From Aliirhizobium wenxiniae (GTDB taxonomy: Bacteria; Pseudomonadota; Alphaproteobacteria; Rhizobiales; Rhizobiaceae): DNA of 64,000 bases. The translations under genes and the position numbers were made by a program. Positions 17,300 to 25,837 of the stretch are shown here, piece after piece. The notes under the pieces are model-generated. The model had not been told where the DNA came from. It saw nothing but the letters and a program-made list of their open reading frames with translations, and did no database searches. The DNA is taken from NCBI RefSeq assembly GCF_014201355.1, contig NZ_JACHEG010000012.1, forward strand, positions 43,474-107,473, in the 5' to 3' direction. Positions within the stretch are counted from its first letter, which is position 1. Each line of letters starts with the position of its first letter.

Positions 17300-18760
17300 A
17301 TGACAGAGATTTACCGTCATCGTGATTTCGCTCCGGCGTCAACGTTCACATCATCGTTGCCGATTGAGGCGGAGGAGCTGCCCGAACGTCCAAACTGGCT
17401 GACCGCACTGGAAGCATTCTTCGTGCGGACGCGCCCATATTACTGGATCATCCAGGGCTTAATGTTTCTCGTGTTCCTTCTGGTACTCGGCCTGCCGCTT
17501 CTACTGCCTGATCCGCCGCCCGAGACTACCCCACTGTCGAATGGAACGCTGGCGCTGCAATATCTGCTTTGGGGCATCTGGTTTCCACTCGTCTTTCTCT
17601 CTGTCATTGTCTTCGGGCGGATCTGGTGCGGGCTTCTTTGCCCGATGGGTGCTGCTTCAGAGCTTGCCAACCGCTATGGCCTGCAGCAGAAGATCCCGGC
17701 CTGGATACGTTGGGAGGGCACGCCTGCACTGAGCTTCATCGTCATGACGCTTTACGGCCAGACGATCGGTGTGCGCGATCATCCCGAAGCCGCTGCAGGG
17801 CTCTTCGGCGGTACCATGCTGCTGGCCATCGCGATCGGCGGCCTTTATGGCCGGAAGAAACGAGTCTGGTGCAGGCATCTCTGCCCGATCGGCCGGGTGC
17901 TCGGGCTTTATTCCCGGCTCGGAGCGGTTCAGTTCACGCCGAAAATCCGGCTGCCTGGCGGCGATGCCTATAGTCAGAAAGGCGCCTGCCCGACGATGAT
18001 CGACCTGCCGCGCAAGAGTGAAAGCCGGCACTGTATCGAGTGCTTTCGCTGCGTCCACCCTCACGCGGCTGGCAGCATCCGGCTGGATGTCCGCCGTCCG
18101 GGCCGCGAAATCGAGGACATACGTGATCATCGCGCCAACAAGGCGGAAGCCTGGTTCCTGTTTCTGGATACCGGCGTCGCACTCGGCGGCTTTCTCTGGC
18201 TGGTGCTGCCGCAATATCAGCAATGGCGGCAGGCTTTCGGCGTATTCGCAATCCAGCATCACTGGAACTGGGTCACTACCGTCGGCCCCTCGTGGCTGAT
18301 GAGCGTTCATCCGGCGCGTGCCGAAGTATTCCGCTGGCTCGATTTCATCTTGATCGTCTTCTTCATGCTGGCAGTCATGGCGACATTGACTGCCGTGCTT
18401 GCTATGTTGACTGCGGCGAGTGCTTTTCTGGCGAAACGTGCGGGGGCAGATGCAAGCTTCGGGCAGCTGTTCACGGAACTCGGTTATCAATATGCCCCGA
18501 TCGCGCTGATCAGCCTGATCATCGGGCTTGGGGCGGAACTGCTGGAACCGCTACGATATACCGCCTTTGGCGCAAGCGGTGCGGGGGCCATCCGCGGCGG
18601 GCTGTTCCTCATGGGGCTGCTGTGGAGCGTCTGGCTCGGAATAAAGATCCTCGAACGACAGCAGGTCGCGCCGATCAGTCGCCTTTTGCCTTTGCTTCCC
18701 GGCATTGCCGGCAGCCTCTTCGTCGGCCTCGGCTGGTGGCCGGCGATCATCGGGCTTTGA
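17300..18760 (+). CDS. ftrD: Polyferredoxin-like membrane protein FtrD (4Fe-4S)
   Basis: This 486-residue membrane protein belongs to the NapH/CcoG-like polyferredoxin group. It shows CGLLCPMG and CRHLCPIG plus a cysteine-rich segment (CPTMIDLPRK, CIECFRCVHP) for iron-sulfur clusters, and about eight hydrophobic helices, several after residue 280. In FtrABCD it is thought to supply or accept electrons for the P19/cupredoxin/permease module. Here it is transcribed divergently from ftrABC rather than as the fourth gene of one operon. Confidence 0.85.
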   Translation: MTEIYRHRDFAPASTFTSSLPIEAEELPERPNWLTALEAFFVRTRPYYWIIQGLMFLVFLLVLGLPLLLPDPPPETTPLSNGTLALQYLLWGIWFPLVFLSVIVFGRIWCGLLCPMGAASELANRYGLQQKIPAWIRWEGTPALSFIVMTLYGQTIGVRDHPEAAAGLFGGTMLLAIAIGGLYGRKKRVWCRHLCPIGRVLGLYSRLGAVQFTPKIRLPGGDAYSQKGACPTMIDLPRKSESRHCIECFRCVHPHAAGSIRLDVRRPGREIEDIRDHRANKAEAWFLFLDTGVALGGFLWLVLPQYQQWRQAFGVFAIQHHWNWVTTVGPSWLMSVHPARAEVFRWLDFILIVFFMLAVMATLTAVLAMLTAASAFLAKRAGADASFGQLFTELGYQYAPIALISLIIGLGAELLEPLRYTAFGASGAGAIRGGLFLMGLLWSVWLGIKILERQQVAPISRLLPLLPGIAGSLFVGLGWWPAIIGL

Positions 18761-18853
18761 TCGACGGCATTGCCGGGTTGGCAGCGGGCGTAACCTTTCT
18801 TAACGTGACGACACACCGGCCGCGCGTCTGATCGCTACGGTTGCTTCCGGATC

Positions 18854-18873
18854 ATCCGCAGACACCTGCGGAT
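18854..18873. promoter_or_regulatory. 20-bp palindrome just upstream of the RND operon
   Basis: ATCCGCAG-ACAC-CTGCGGAT is a perfect 8-bp inverted repeat ending 18 bases before the adaptor start codon and just before its GGAAAGG ribosome site. It could be a repressor operator or a leader hairpin. No regulator gene adjoins the operon. Confidence 0.4.
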
Positions 18874-18891
18874 AAAACGGAAAGGTGCCTC

Positions 18892-20121
18892 ATGTACGGG
18901 ATATCCCGATCAGTGCTGCCGCAAATGCGTCTTGCCATCTCGGCATTGTTACTGTGGCTGGTCTTCTTCTCGGCGTCACAGGCTGAAAGCCAAACTCCGG
19001 TCACGGTCGTCGTTGCTCGAAAAGGCGAGGTGACCGAGAGGATCCCCGTTGTCGGCTCGCTGGTTGCCAGTGAAGAGGTGGAAGTTCGTCCTTTCATCGA
19101 GGGGCGGGTGATCGAACATATCCTTGCCGAAGTCGGGCAGCGGGTCGAGAGAGGGCAGCCGCTTGCGCTAATCGACACGACCGAAGCACGCATGCTGCTC
19201 GACAAGAATTCTGTCAGCATGCTGCGGGCAAGAGCTGCCGCCGAAGTGGAGGAAAGCAGGCTGGAAGTTGCCGCCGTCAGCGAGGCAGAGGCGCGCAAGC
19301 TTTTGGAGCGCAGCCGGTCGCTGCAGCCGAGAGGCGCCGTATCGCAGCAGCTTCTGGACGAACATGAAAACGCCCATGCCCGCGCAGTGGCGGAACTGCG
19401 GCTTGCGCGCCAGTCGCTTGCTCTGGCGGAAGCCGATGCGGAACTGATTGCCCACGAACGGAAGGAAATCGAGCTGACGATTGAGCGCAGCACGGTCCGC
19501 GCGCCCGATGCCGGGCTGGTGCTCAAGCGGACAGCGCGCATTGGGGCGATGACGTCCGCATCCGCAAATCCGCTATTCGTCATCGCAAAGGATGCTGAAA
19601 TCGAATTCTCCACGCAGGTGACGGAAACGAGTTTCCTGCGGCTCGATGAAGGCATGCGGGCGCAGATCAGCCTGCCGGGATATGAAGGCCAGCTCGGTGG
19701 CCGGCTGCGGCTGAATGCGGCGCAGATCGATCCCGTTACGCGCAGCGGCGAAGTGCGCATCGAACTGGATGAGGCGGACGGGCTGAAGCCCGGCGTTTTT
19801 GCCCGTGGCAGTATCAACGCCCCGGCACGACGCAACATTCTCCTTCCCGGAAGTGCTGTGAATACCGCAAGCGGCGTAAGCAATGTCTTTGTCGTCAAGG
19901 ATGGTGTCGTGGATCGGCGCGACGTGACTGTCGGTGTCCGTCAGGAAGGCTTTGTCGAAATCATCGCCGGTGTCAGCGATGGCGAGATGGTGGTGTTGAA
20001 ATCCGGCGGGTTTCTGAAAGCCCAGGAAAAGGTCCGGCCCGTCATGGCAATGTCAGAACGGTCGGTTTCCGATCATATGGCTTCCGCCCTTGCCATGGAA
20101 AGCAGGGGGACGGCGCGATGA
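18892..20121 (+). CDS. RND efflux periplasmic adaptor (membrane fusion protein)
   Basis: This 409-residue adaptor of the AcrA/MexA family is directed to the periplasm by an N-terminal hydrophobic leader (LAISALLLWLVFFSASQA). It has a lipoyl half-motif near RVIEHILAEVGQRVERGQPL, a central alpha-helical hairpin rich in Ala, Glu and Arg (about residues 100-180), a second lipoyl half (STVRAPDAGLVLKR) and a C-terminal beta-barrel/membrane-proximal domain. ATG 18892 after GGAAAGG is chosen. The gene overlaps the pump gene by four bases. Confidence 0.92.
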   Translation: MYGISRSVLPQMRLAISALLLWLVFFSASQAESQTPVTVVVARKGEVTERIPVVGSLVASEEVEVRPFIEGRVIEHILAEVGQRVERGQPLALIDTTEARMLLDKNSVSMLRARAAAEVEESRLEVAAVSEAEARKLLERSRSLQPRGAVSQQLLDEHENAHARAVAELRLARQSLALAEADAELIAHERKEIELTIERSTVRAPDAGLVLKRTARIGAMTSASANPLFVIAKDAEIEFSTQVTETSFLRLDEGMRAQISLPGYEGQLGGRLRLNAAQIDPVTRSGEVRIELDEADGLKPGVFARGSINAPARRNILLPGSAVNTASGVSNVFVVKDGVVDRRDVTVGVRQEGFVEIIAGVSDGEMVVLKSGGFLKAQEKVRPVMAMSERSVSDHMASALAMESRGTAR

Positions 20122-23100
20122 ACGGCAATATCTCCGCCTGGGCGATCCGCAATCCGCTTCCCTCCATCCTGCTTTTCGTCATCCTGACGGTTGTCGGCAT
20201 CTATAGTTTTACCCGGCTACCGATCACCTATTTCCCGACGATCATAACGCCTGCCGTGAAGGTCACGGTCGAGCAGTCTGGCGCCACGCCTGTCGAACTG
20301 GAAACCGAAGTCACGCGGCTTGTCGAAAACGCGATCGCCTCGCTTCCGGCGATCAAGGAACTGTCTTCGACGATCGGGGAGGGGCGTTCCGTCACCACGG
20401 TCGAGTTCGAGCTTGGCCTGGTGTCGCCCGATCGGGCAATGAACGATGTGCGCGATGCCGTGACACGGATCAGAGGGGATCTGCCGGGCACGATCGACGA
20501 GCCGATCATCGAGCGGATCGAGGAGGAGGCGCAATCTATCGTCACCTATGCCGTCTCCAGCCAGGAAATGACGGTGACCGAACTCTCCTGGTTCATCGAC
20601 GACACGGTCAAGCGCGACCTGCAGGGACTTTCCGGCGTCGGGCGTATCGACCGGATCGGCGGGGCCGACCGCGAGATCCATGTCGAACTCGATGCCGACC
20701 GGCTGCAGGCGCTTTCGCTTTCGGTAAGCTCGGTCAACGAGACGATCATGGAAACCCAGCTCGATCGCTCCGGCGGGCGCAGTGATATGGAAGGCCGTGA
20801 GCAGGTGTTGACGACGGCCGCTGCCGCGAGCACCGTTTCCGGCTTGGCGGAAACGCGCCTTTCGCTTGGCGGCGAAAACTCGGTCCGGCTGGCGGATGTT
20901 GCAACCGTCAGCGACACATTTGCCGAGCCGCGTGCATTTGCGACCCTGAACGGCGCTGATGTGGTCGGTTTCTCCGTTTATCGTTCCCAGGGTGCAAGCG
21001 CCGTCACCGTGGCGAACGAAGTGTCCGCCGCTGTCGAGAAACTGCGCCTCAGCCATCCCGGTCTCCGCTTCGAGATCGTCGATGATACGATTTCCTATAC
21101 GGAGGGAAACTATCGCTCGGCGATCAATACTCTGCTGGAAGGTGCGGCACTCTCAATCGTCGTCGTGTTTCTTTTCTTGCGCGATTGGCGCGCGACGCTG
21201 GTTGCGGCTGTCGCATTGCCGCTGTCGATCATCCCGACATTCTTTGCAATCGACATGCTCGGCTTCTCGCTCAACATTCTCAGCCTGCTCGCCATCACGC
21301 TGGTAACCGGTATCCTGGTTGATGATGCGATCGTCGAGATCGAGAACGTCGTCAGGCATCGCAACATGGGGAAATCCGCCTATCGTGCGGCACTTGATGC
21401 AACGGACGAAATCGGTCTGGCGGTGATTGCTATCTCGGCAACGATCATCGCCGTCTTTGCGCCAGTCGGGCTGATGAGCGGCGTCGTCGGGCTTTATTTC
21501 CGCGAATTCGGCCTGACCGTGGCAATCGCGGTATTCTTCTCGCTTCTCGTCGCGCGGCTGATTACCCCGGTCATGGCGGCTTATATCATGACCGCCGCTC
21601 CGCCGGTCGAACCGAAAAAAGGCAGATTGTCGCTCGCTTATGAGTGGCTGTTGCGGCTGACCCTGCGCTGGAAATGGGCGACGGTCACAGTCGCTTTCGG
21701 TCTGTTTGCACTGGCAATGGTCTCGCTGATGTCGGTGCCGACGACGTTTCTGCCGGAAGAAGACACCGGCCGTCTGACACTGACCGTCGAATTGCCTCCC
21801 GGCACAAGCATCGACGAAACCCGTGAGGTCACCGACGGGATCGCGGCAACGATCGGCAAGGTCGCCGAAGTCGAGGGTGTGCTGGTTAGGGCCGGATCGA
21901 GCATGAGTGGCCAGCAGGACGTGCGTTATGCGGTCGTCTCCGTTGACCTTGTGCACAAGGCGGAGCGGAACCGGCCCTCCTTCGCCATCGAAGCCGAACT
22001 CGAAAAGGCGCTGGTCGACATTCCCGATATCCGACTGCGCTTTCTCAACGATCGCGGCGGTCGCGACATATCCTTTTCCGTGCTGGGCAGTGACGGCGAT
22101 GCCGTTCAGGCCGCTACAGACCGGATCCTGCGCGAGATGGCCTCAGACAGCAGCTTCGTCGGGGCTTCGAGTGACAATGTCGCGATGCGGCCGGAGCTGC
22201 GCATGACGGTCGATACCGAAAAGGCCGCAACGCTCGGCGTCTCCACAGCAGCCATTGCCAGCACGATGCGCATTTCTACCGTTGGCGATGTGGATTCGCG
22301 CCTGGCGAATTTCGTTGAAGGCTCGCGCCAGATCCCGATCCGCGTCGTTCTTGATCGTGCCGCGCGTGGCAAATTGCCGGTTTTCGAAACGCTGAGCGTG
22401 CCAGCGGCGAATGGCCGGCAACTGCCGCTGTCTGCGATCGCTACGATCAGTTTCGACGAAACAATCGCGGCGGTCGATCGTTTCGACCGCCAGCGCCGGA
22501 TCGAGATCGGCGCGGACATGGCCAACGGCCTGACCTCGGGCCAGGGGCTTGAGCGGCTGATGCAGCTCGAAGGCGTCAAGACGCTGCCGGATGGCGTACG
22601 CGTCCAGGCAACCGGCGATTCCGATACGGAAGGCGAGATCTTCGAAAGTTTTGCGGTTGCCATGGGCGGCGGGATCATGCTGGTGCTCATCGTCCTCGTC
22701 CTGCTTTTCAAAAGCATCCTGTCGCCCTTCACCATTCTGGCGTCGCTGCCTCTTTCTATCGGCGGTGTTGTCGCGGCGCTGCTTCTCAGCGGCTACCCGA
22801 TATCCCTGCCTGTCGTGATCGGTATCCTGATGCTGATGGGTATCGTCACCAAGAATGCGATCATGCTGGTGGATTTCGCCGTCGAGCGGGAGGCGCATGG
22901 GCTTTCGCGCGGAGAGGCCGTTGTCGAGGCCTGCCGCGAGCGCGTGCGCCCGATCATCATGACGACGCTTGCCATGGCAGGTGGCATGCTGCCCTCGGCC
23001 TTCGGCATAGGAGAAGGGGGCGAGTTCAGGGCACCCATGGCAATCGCCGTGATCGGTGGGCTTCTCGTTTCCACCATCCTTTCGCTTGTGGTTATCCCCT

Positions 23101-23201
23101 CCTTGCACCTGATCGTCTCCGCCGGCGGTGATCGTGCAAGCCGTGTCTTTAGGCCCTTCCTCCCGTCGGCCGAAAGCCGTGTGGACGAGGAGCCTATATA
23201 A
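20118..23201 (+). CDS. RND-family efflux pump inner-membrane transporter (AcrB-like)
   Basis: This 1027-residue pump is of normal length for the HAE1/AcrB family, with twelve expected helices and two large periplasmic loops. The proton-relay motif GILVDDAIVEIENV (the two Asp of TM4) and GIVTKNAIMLVDFAVE (Lys of TM10) are intact. It would export hydrophobic or amphiphilic compounds together with the adaptor. No outer-membrane channel or TetR regulator gene is adjacent, so a channel encoded elsewhere is presumably shared. Confidence 0.94.
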   Translation: MNGNISAWAIRNPLPSILLFVILTVVGIYSFTRLPITYFPTIITPAVKVTVEQSGATPVELETEVTRLVENAIASLPAIKELSSTIGEGRSVTTVEFELGLVSPDRAMNDVRDAVTRIRGDLPGTIDEPIIERIEEEAQSIVTYAVSSQEMTVTELSWFIDDTVKRDLQGLSGVGRIDRIGGADREIHVELDADRLQALSLSVSSVNETIMETQLDRSGGRSDMEGREQVLTTAAAASTVSGLAETRLSLGGENSVRLADVATVSDTFAEPRAFATLNGADVVGFSVYRSQGASAVTVANEVSAAVEKLRLSHPGLRFEIVDDTISYTEGNYRSAINTLLEGAALSIVVVFLFLRDWRATLVAAVALPLSIIPTFFAIDMLGFSLNILSLLAITLVTGILVDDAIVEIENVVRHRNMGKSAYRAALDATDEIGLAVIAISATIIAVFAPVGLMSGVVGLYFREFGLTVAIAVFFSLLVARLITPVMAAYIMTAAPPVEPKKGRLSLAYEWLLRLTLRWKWATVTVAFGLFALAMVSLMSVPTTFLPEEDTGRLTLTVELPPGTSIDETREVTDGIAATIGKVAEVEGVLVRAGSSMSGQQDVRYAVVSVDLVHKAERNRPSFAIEAELEKALVDIPDIRLRFLNDRGGRDISFSVLGSDGDAVQAATDRILREMASDSSFVGASSDNVAMRPELRMTVDTEKAATLGVSTAAIASTMRISTVGDVDSRLANFVEGSRQIPIRVVLDRAARGKLPVFETLSVPAANGRQLPLSAIATISFDETIAAVDRFDRQRRIEIGADMANGLTSGQGLERLMQLEGVKTLPDGVRVQATGDSDTEGEIFESFAVAMGGGIMLVLIVLVLLFKSILSPFTILASLPLSIGGVVAALLLSGYPISLPVVIGILMLMGIVTKNAIMLVDFAVEREAHGLSRGEAVVEACRERVRPIIMTTLAMAGGMLPSAFGIGEGGEFRAPMAIAVIGGLLVSTILSLVVIPSLHLIVSAGGDRASRVFRPFLPSAESRVDEEPI

Positions 23202-23282
23202 TAGACGCGCCATAACACGCGGCCCCCCAGGCCGATCCCCGGCGCGTCTAGACGGGGCCAGCTTCCGCAGGCTGGCCCCGTC
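23202..23282 (+). terminator. Two consecutive hairpins after the RND pump gene
   Basis: Directly after the stop codon, TAGACGCGCC (23202-23211) pairs with GGCGCGTCTA (23241-23250). Then GACGGGGCCAGC (23251-23262) pairs perfectly with GCTGGCCCCGTC (23271-23282) over an 8-base loop, followed by ATCTGTTT. The second is the likely transcription terminator. Confidence 0.7.
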
Positions 23283-23376
23283 ATCTGTTTCGGCGGAGTT
23301 TGATAATTTCATAAATTGGAAGAGCGGAGATGATCCCGTATCGATCCCATTCTTCCCGAAATGTCGCGACAGGCTC

Positions 23377-23493
23377 TCAGTAACTGCGATCAACTAGAAG
23401 CATCAGGATAACAGGGCCACCAAGAAGCGCGCTGACGAGAATAACCGATATCAGCACCTGGAACAGGAGGCGCGAAAGAGGTCTCCGGGCCAT
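23377..23493 (-). CDS. Possible small membrane protein of 38 residues
   Basis: A short frame starting at ATG 23493 encodes a basic N-terminus (MARRPLSRLL) followed by one long hydrophobic stretch (VLISVILVSALLGGPVILMLLV) and a short polar tail. This is the layout of a single-pass small membrane protein. A weak CAGG lies 12 bases before the ATG. It sits in the otherwise empty 420-base gap between the RND terminator and the acyl carrier protein gene. I recognise no family, and it could be chance. Confidence 0.35.
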   Translation of the reverse strand: MARRPLSRLLFQVLISVILVSALLGGPVILMLLVDRSY

Positions 23494-23622
23494 TCAGAGC
23501 AACCTGTGTCGGGTGGGAACTGCCTGATCTCGTAAGGGCTTCAGGGGAAGGGACAGCGAAAGCAACGTTGTCTTCAAACACATGGGTTGTTGCCTGCGGG
23601 CATGTAATTTCCCCGAAGCCGA

Positions 23623-23907
23623 TCAGTCTTGAGCATCAGCAAGGTTCTGCAGATGCCTTATGATGTCGCCAACCGTAAAAAGGTGGTCGGCCGCGTTGTC
23701 ATCGATCGTGCAGCTGAACTCCTCTTCGAAAACCATCATCATCTCGGTAATTTCCAGGGAGTCCGCACCCAGGTCGTGCAATAGGCTCGCCTCATCAACG
23801 AGAAGCTCCAACGGGAGATCAAGATAGGTGGCGATGATGCCTTTGACCCTATCGACCAGATCTTCGCTGTTGTTTTGGAGGGAGCCTGCATGAGGTCTAG
23901 TTTGCAT
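23623..23907 (-). CDS. Acyl carrier protein, stand-alone
   Basis: This 94-residue acyl carrier protein has the phosphopantetheine site DLGADSLEITEMMM and an acidic four-helix layout. ATG 23907 follows AAGGGAG and gives the normal size plus a short N-terminal tail. An upstream in-frame ATG (24021) overlaps the stop of the PAP2 gene but has no ribosome site and would add 38 residues without ACP similarity. No fatty-acid or polyketide genes are adjacent. Its neighbour is a PAP2 phosphatase, so a specialised role in lipid or lipid A acylation is possible but unproven. Confidence 0.85.
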   Translation of the reverse strand: MQTRPHAGSLQNNSEDLVDRVKGIIATYLDLPLELLVDEASLLHDLGADSLEITEMMMVFEEEFSCTIDDNAADHLFTVGDIIRHLQNLADAQD

Positions 23908-24017
23908 GGTGCGGTCTCCCTTGGCGTTGTGATGGGATGCGGTGCTGTTTGCGAAGTCGTCAGTTATCGATTGCGAGGCGGCAGGCACTGCATGCATCCC
24001 ACCCATATCGACCGGCC

Positions 24018-24788
24018 TCATCGCGTCGGCGATAAGGCGATGCCGGCAGTGTTTTCACGCCGACCAAGCCTTGAAGCCGCTCTTCTCAGCAAGAACTTCT
24101 CCCATCGGGTTCGGGCGACCAGCAATTCGGCTGCGAGCATCACGATGGTGACGATAAGCATGGAAAGCACGACGTCGGAGAGATAGTGTCCGCCGAACAG
24201 GATGCGGTTGAAGGATAGTGATATCGCGAGTGTTCCAAGAAGAATCTGCACAACTCGGCGCGTCAGTTTCCCCCCGGCTGGGATAAGGTAAAGCAGCGAC
24301 ATCATCGCCATTGCGCCGGCGGCTTCTCCCGAGGTGAAGGAACAGTTCGACGCGCAGGCCTGAGACATTTCCCAGGCTGCAGAAAGTGGCTGATCGCCAC
24401 CCAGGCCAAGTGTGTCGCGCGGCCTTGCACGCCCGAAAGTGTCCTTCAGGAACATGTTGACGATGAGGCCGACACCCACTCCGTAGGTGATCAGGGGAAC
24501 GAGCGTGCGCCCGAGGCTGACACCGAGCGCATTCCTGAGACGACGCGAGACCGACAGTGCCATCGAGGCACCGATGACGATGGTACCCGCCCAAAAATTC
24601 GCCTGTCGCAGCGCCTGCAGCAATCCATTGTGTCTTAAAGGAAACTGCTCGCCATCGAAGAAATACCGCGAGACGGCCATATCGATCGAGGGATTGAGGT
24701 AGAATGCTCCGCTTGCCACCATCGTTGCCATGAGTACGAGCGAAAGGTGGAATCTTGTCTGCTTGCGGTGCAGGATCGACGGCGTCAT
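24018..24788 (-). CDS. PAP2-family membrane phosphatase (LpxE/LpxF-like)
   Basis: This 256-residue inner-membrane phosphatase has the three PAP2 motifs: KDTFGRARP, SFTSGEAAG (variant of PSGH) and SFNRILFGGHYLSDV, with about six hydrophobic helices. Rhizobial LpxE and LpxF, which remove lipid A phosphates, belong to this superfamily, and the SGE variant is seen among lipid-phosphate phosphatases. The substrate cannot be fixed from sequence. The gene starts at ATG 24788 after GGAGC and runs directly into the acyl carrier protein region. Confidence 0.82.
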   Translation of the reverse strand: MTPSILHRKQTRFHLSLVLMATMVASGAFYLNPSIDMAVSRYFFDGEQFPLRHNGLLQALRQANFWAGTIVIGASMALSVSRRLRNALGVSLGRTLVPLITYGVGVGLIVNMFLKDTFGRARPRDTLGLGGDQPLSAAWEMSQACASNCSFTSGEAAGAMAMMSLLYLIPAGGKLTRRVVQILLGTLAISLSFNRILFGGHYLSDVVLSMLIVTIVMLAAELLVARTRWEKFLLRRAASRLGRRENTAGIALSPTR

Positions 24789-25024
24789 GGGTTTGCTCCG
24801 GGTTTTCGGGGCAAACTAATCCGGGCAACATCCTCGGTTCATTTCGTCTTATTTCGTATTGTTGCACGCCCTGTGGTGCGGTTTATGGAGTCATGCAGGG
24901 AGGCAATAACCGCTTGAATTTTGGGACGCTTCCCAAGCTTCGTAACAAAACTTAATAAAGCGAAACATATGCTATCCGGCCAGTATGCGACACGCGTGCA
25001 TTCAGGCGATCAGGGACTACAGCC
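24789..25024. promoter_or_regulatory. Divergent promoter region, PAP2 gene and response regulator
   Basis: This 236-base region contains a tandem 10-bp repeat (ATTTCGTCTT/ATTTCGTATT, 24841-24860) on the PAP2 side. On the regulator side it contains ACAAAACTTAAT (24945-24956), which recurs upstream of the histidine kinase gene at 27996-28007. Ten-base-period direct repeats are the form bound by OmpR-type regulators, so autoregulation and control of the PAP2 gene are plausible. Confidence 0.4.
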
Positions 25025-25747
25025 GTGCAAGCAAATTCAGCCAATGCAAAGATTTTGATTGTCGAGGACGATCCCGAGATCGGTAAACTGCTCGCGCTGG
25101 CCATCCAGGAAAACGGCATGACTGCAACCGTTGCCGAAGACGCGCATGTGATGAATGCCCTGCTGCGCAACAACGAATTCGACCTCATCATCCTGGATGT
25201 CATGCTGCCCGGTGAGGATGGTCTGAGCATCTGCCGGCGCATCCGCTCGGAAAAGACGACGCCGATCATTCTTTTGACCGCGCTTGGTGAAGAGGTCGAC
25301 CGCATAGTCGGGCTGGAGGTCGGCGCCGATGATTATGTCACCAAGCCATTCAGCCCCCGCGAAGTCGTTGCCCGTATCCGCAGCCTGCTTCGGCGGGCAT
25401 CCTATGGGCTGGTGAACACTGCGGTTCAGCGGAAACTACGCTTCGAGGGCTGGCAGATCGACCCCCTGCGTCGACAGCTGCACGATCCAAGTAACGCCCG
25501 GGTTTCCGTGACGACGACAGAGTTCGATCTGCTGCTCGCCTTCTGCCGCAATCCAGGCCGCGTAATTACGCGCGAAGAGCTGCTTTCGCTCACCCATACC
25601 GGCCTTGCCGGTCCGATCGAACGCAGCGTCGATGTCCATATCAGCCGTCTCAGGCAGAAGATCGAGGCGGATCCGAAAAGCCCGGTTCTGCTGCAAACCG
25701 TGCGGCTCGGCGGCTACATGTTTACCGCAAATGTCGAGCAGGGCTGA
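25025..25747 (+). CDS. OmpR-family response regulator
   Basis: This 240-residue two-domain regulator has a receiver domain with phospho-acceptor D58 (LIILDVMLPGEDG), acidic pair E15-D16 (VEDDPEIG) and conserved Lys in VTKPFSP. A winged-helix DNA-binding domain follows (VTTTEFDLLLAFCRNPGRVITREELL...RSVDVHISRLRQKIE). It begins with GTG at 25025. The matching histidine kinase is 2.3 kb downstream at 28066, separated by two minus-strand genes. Confidence 0.93.
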   Translation: MQANSANAKILIVEDDPEIGKLLALAIQENGMTATVAEDAHVMNALLRNNEFDLIILDVMLPGEDGLSICRRIRSEKTTPIILLTALGEEVDRIVGLEVGADDYVTKPFSPREVVARIRSLLRRASYGLVNTAVQRKLRFEGWQIDPLRRQLHDPSNARVSVTTTEFDLLLAFCRNPGRVITREELLSLTHTGLAGPIERSVDVHISRLRQKIEADPKSPVLLQTVRLGGYMFTANVEQG

Positions 25748-25837
25748 AAGCTCGAGGCGCGCTGAACCATGGGTGATGTAATCGGCAGATAACTCCGGCT
25801 TCATGACTGCGTGCTCGCCAGTCGCAGAACTCCGGTT

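Noticed and set aside
23390..23581. 63-codon minus-strand frame in the RND-ACP gap
   Set aside because: Its composition (Pro, Ser, Ala) shows no fold or hydrophobic pattern. The overlapping 38-codon frame at 23377-23493 is more protein-like.
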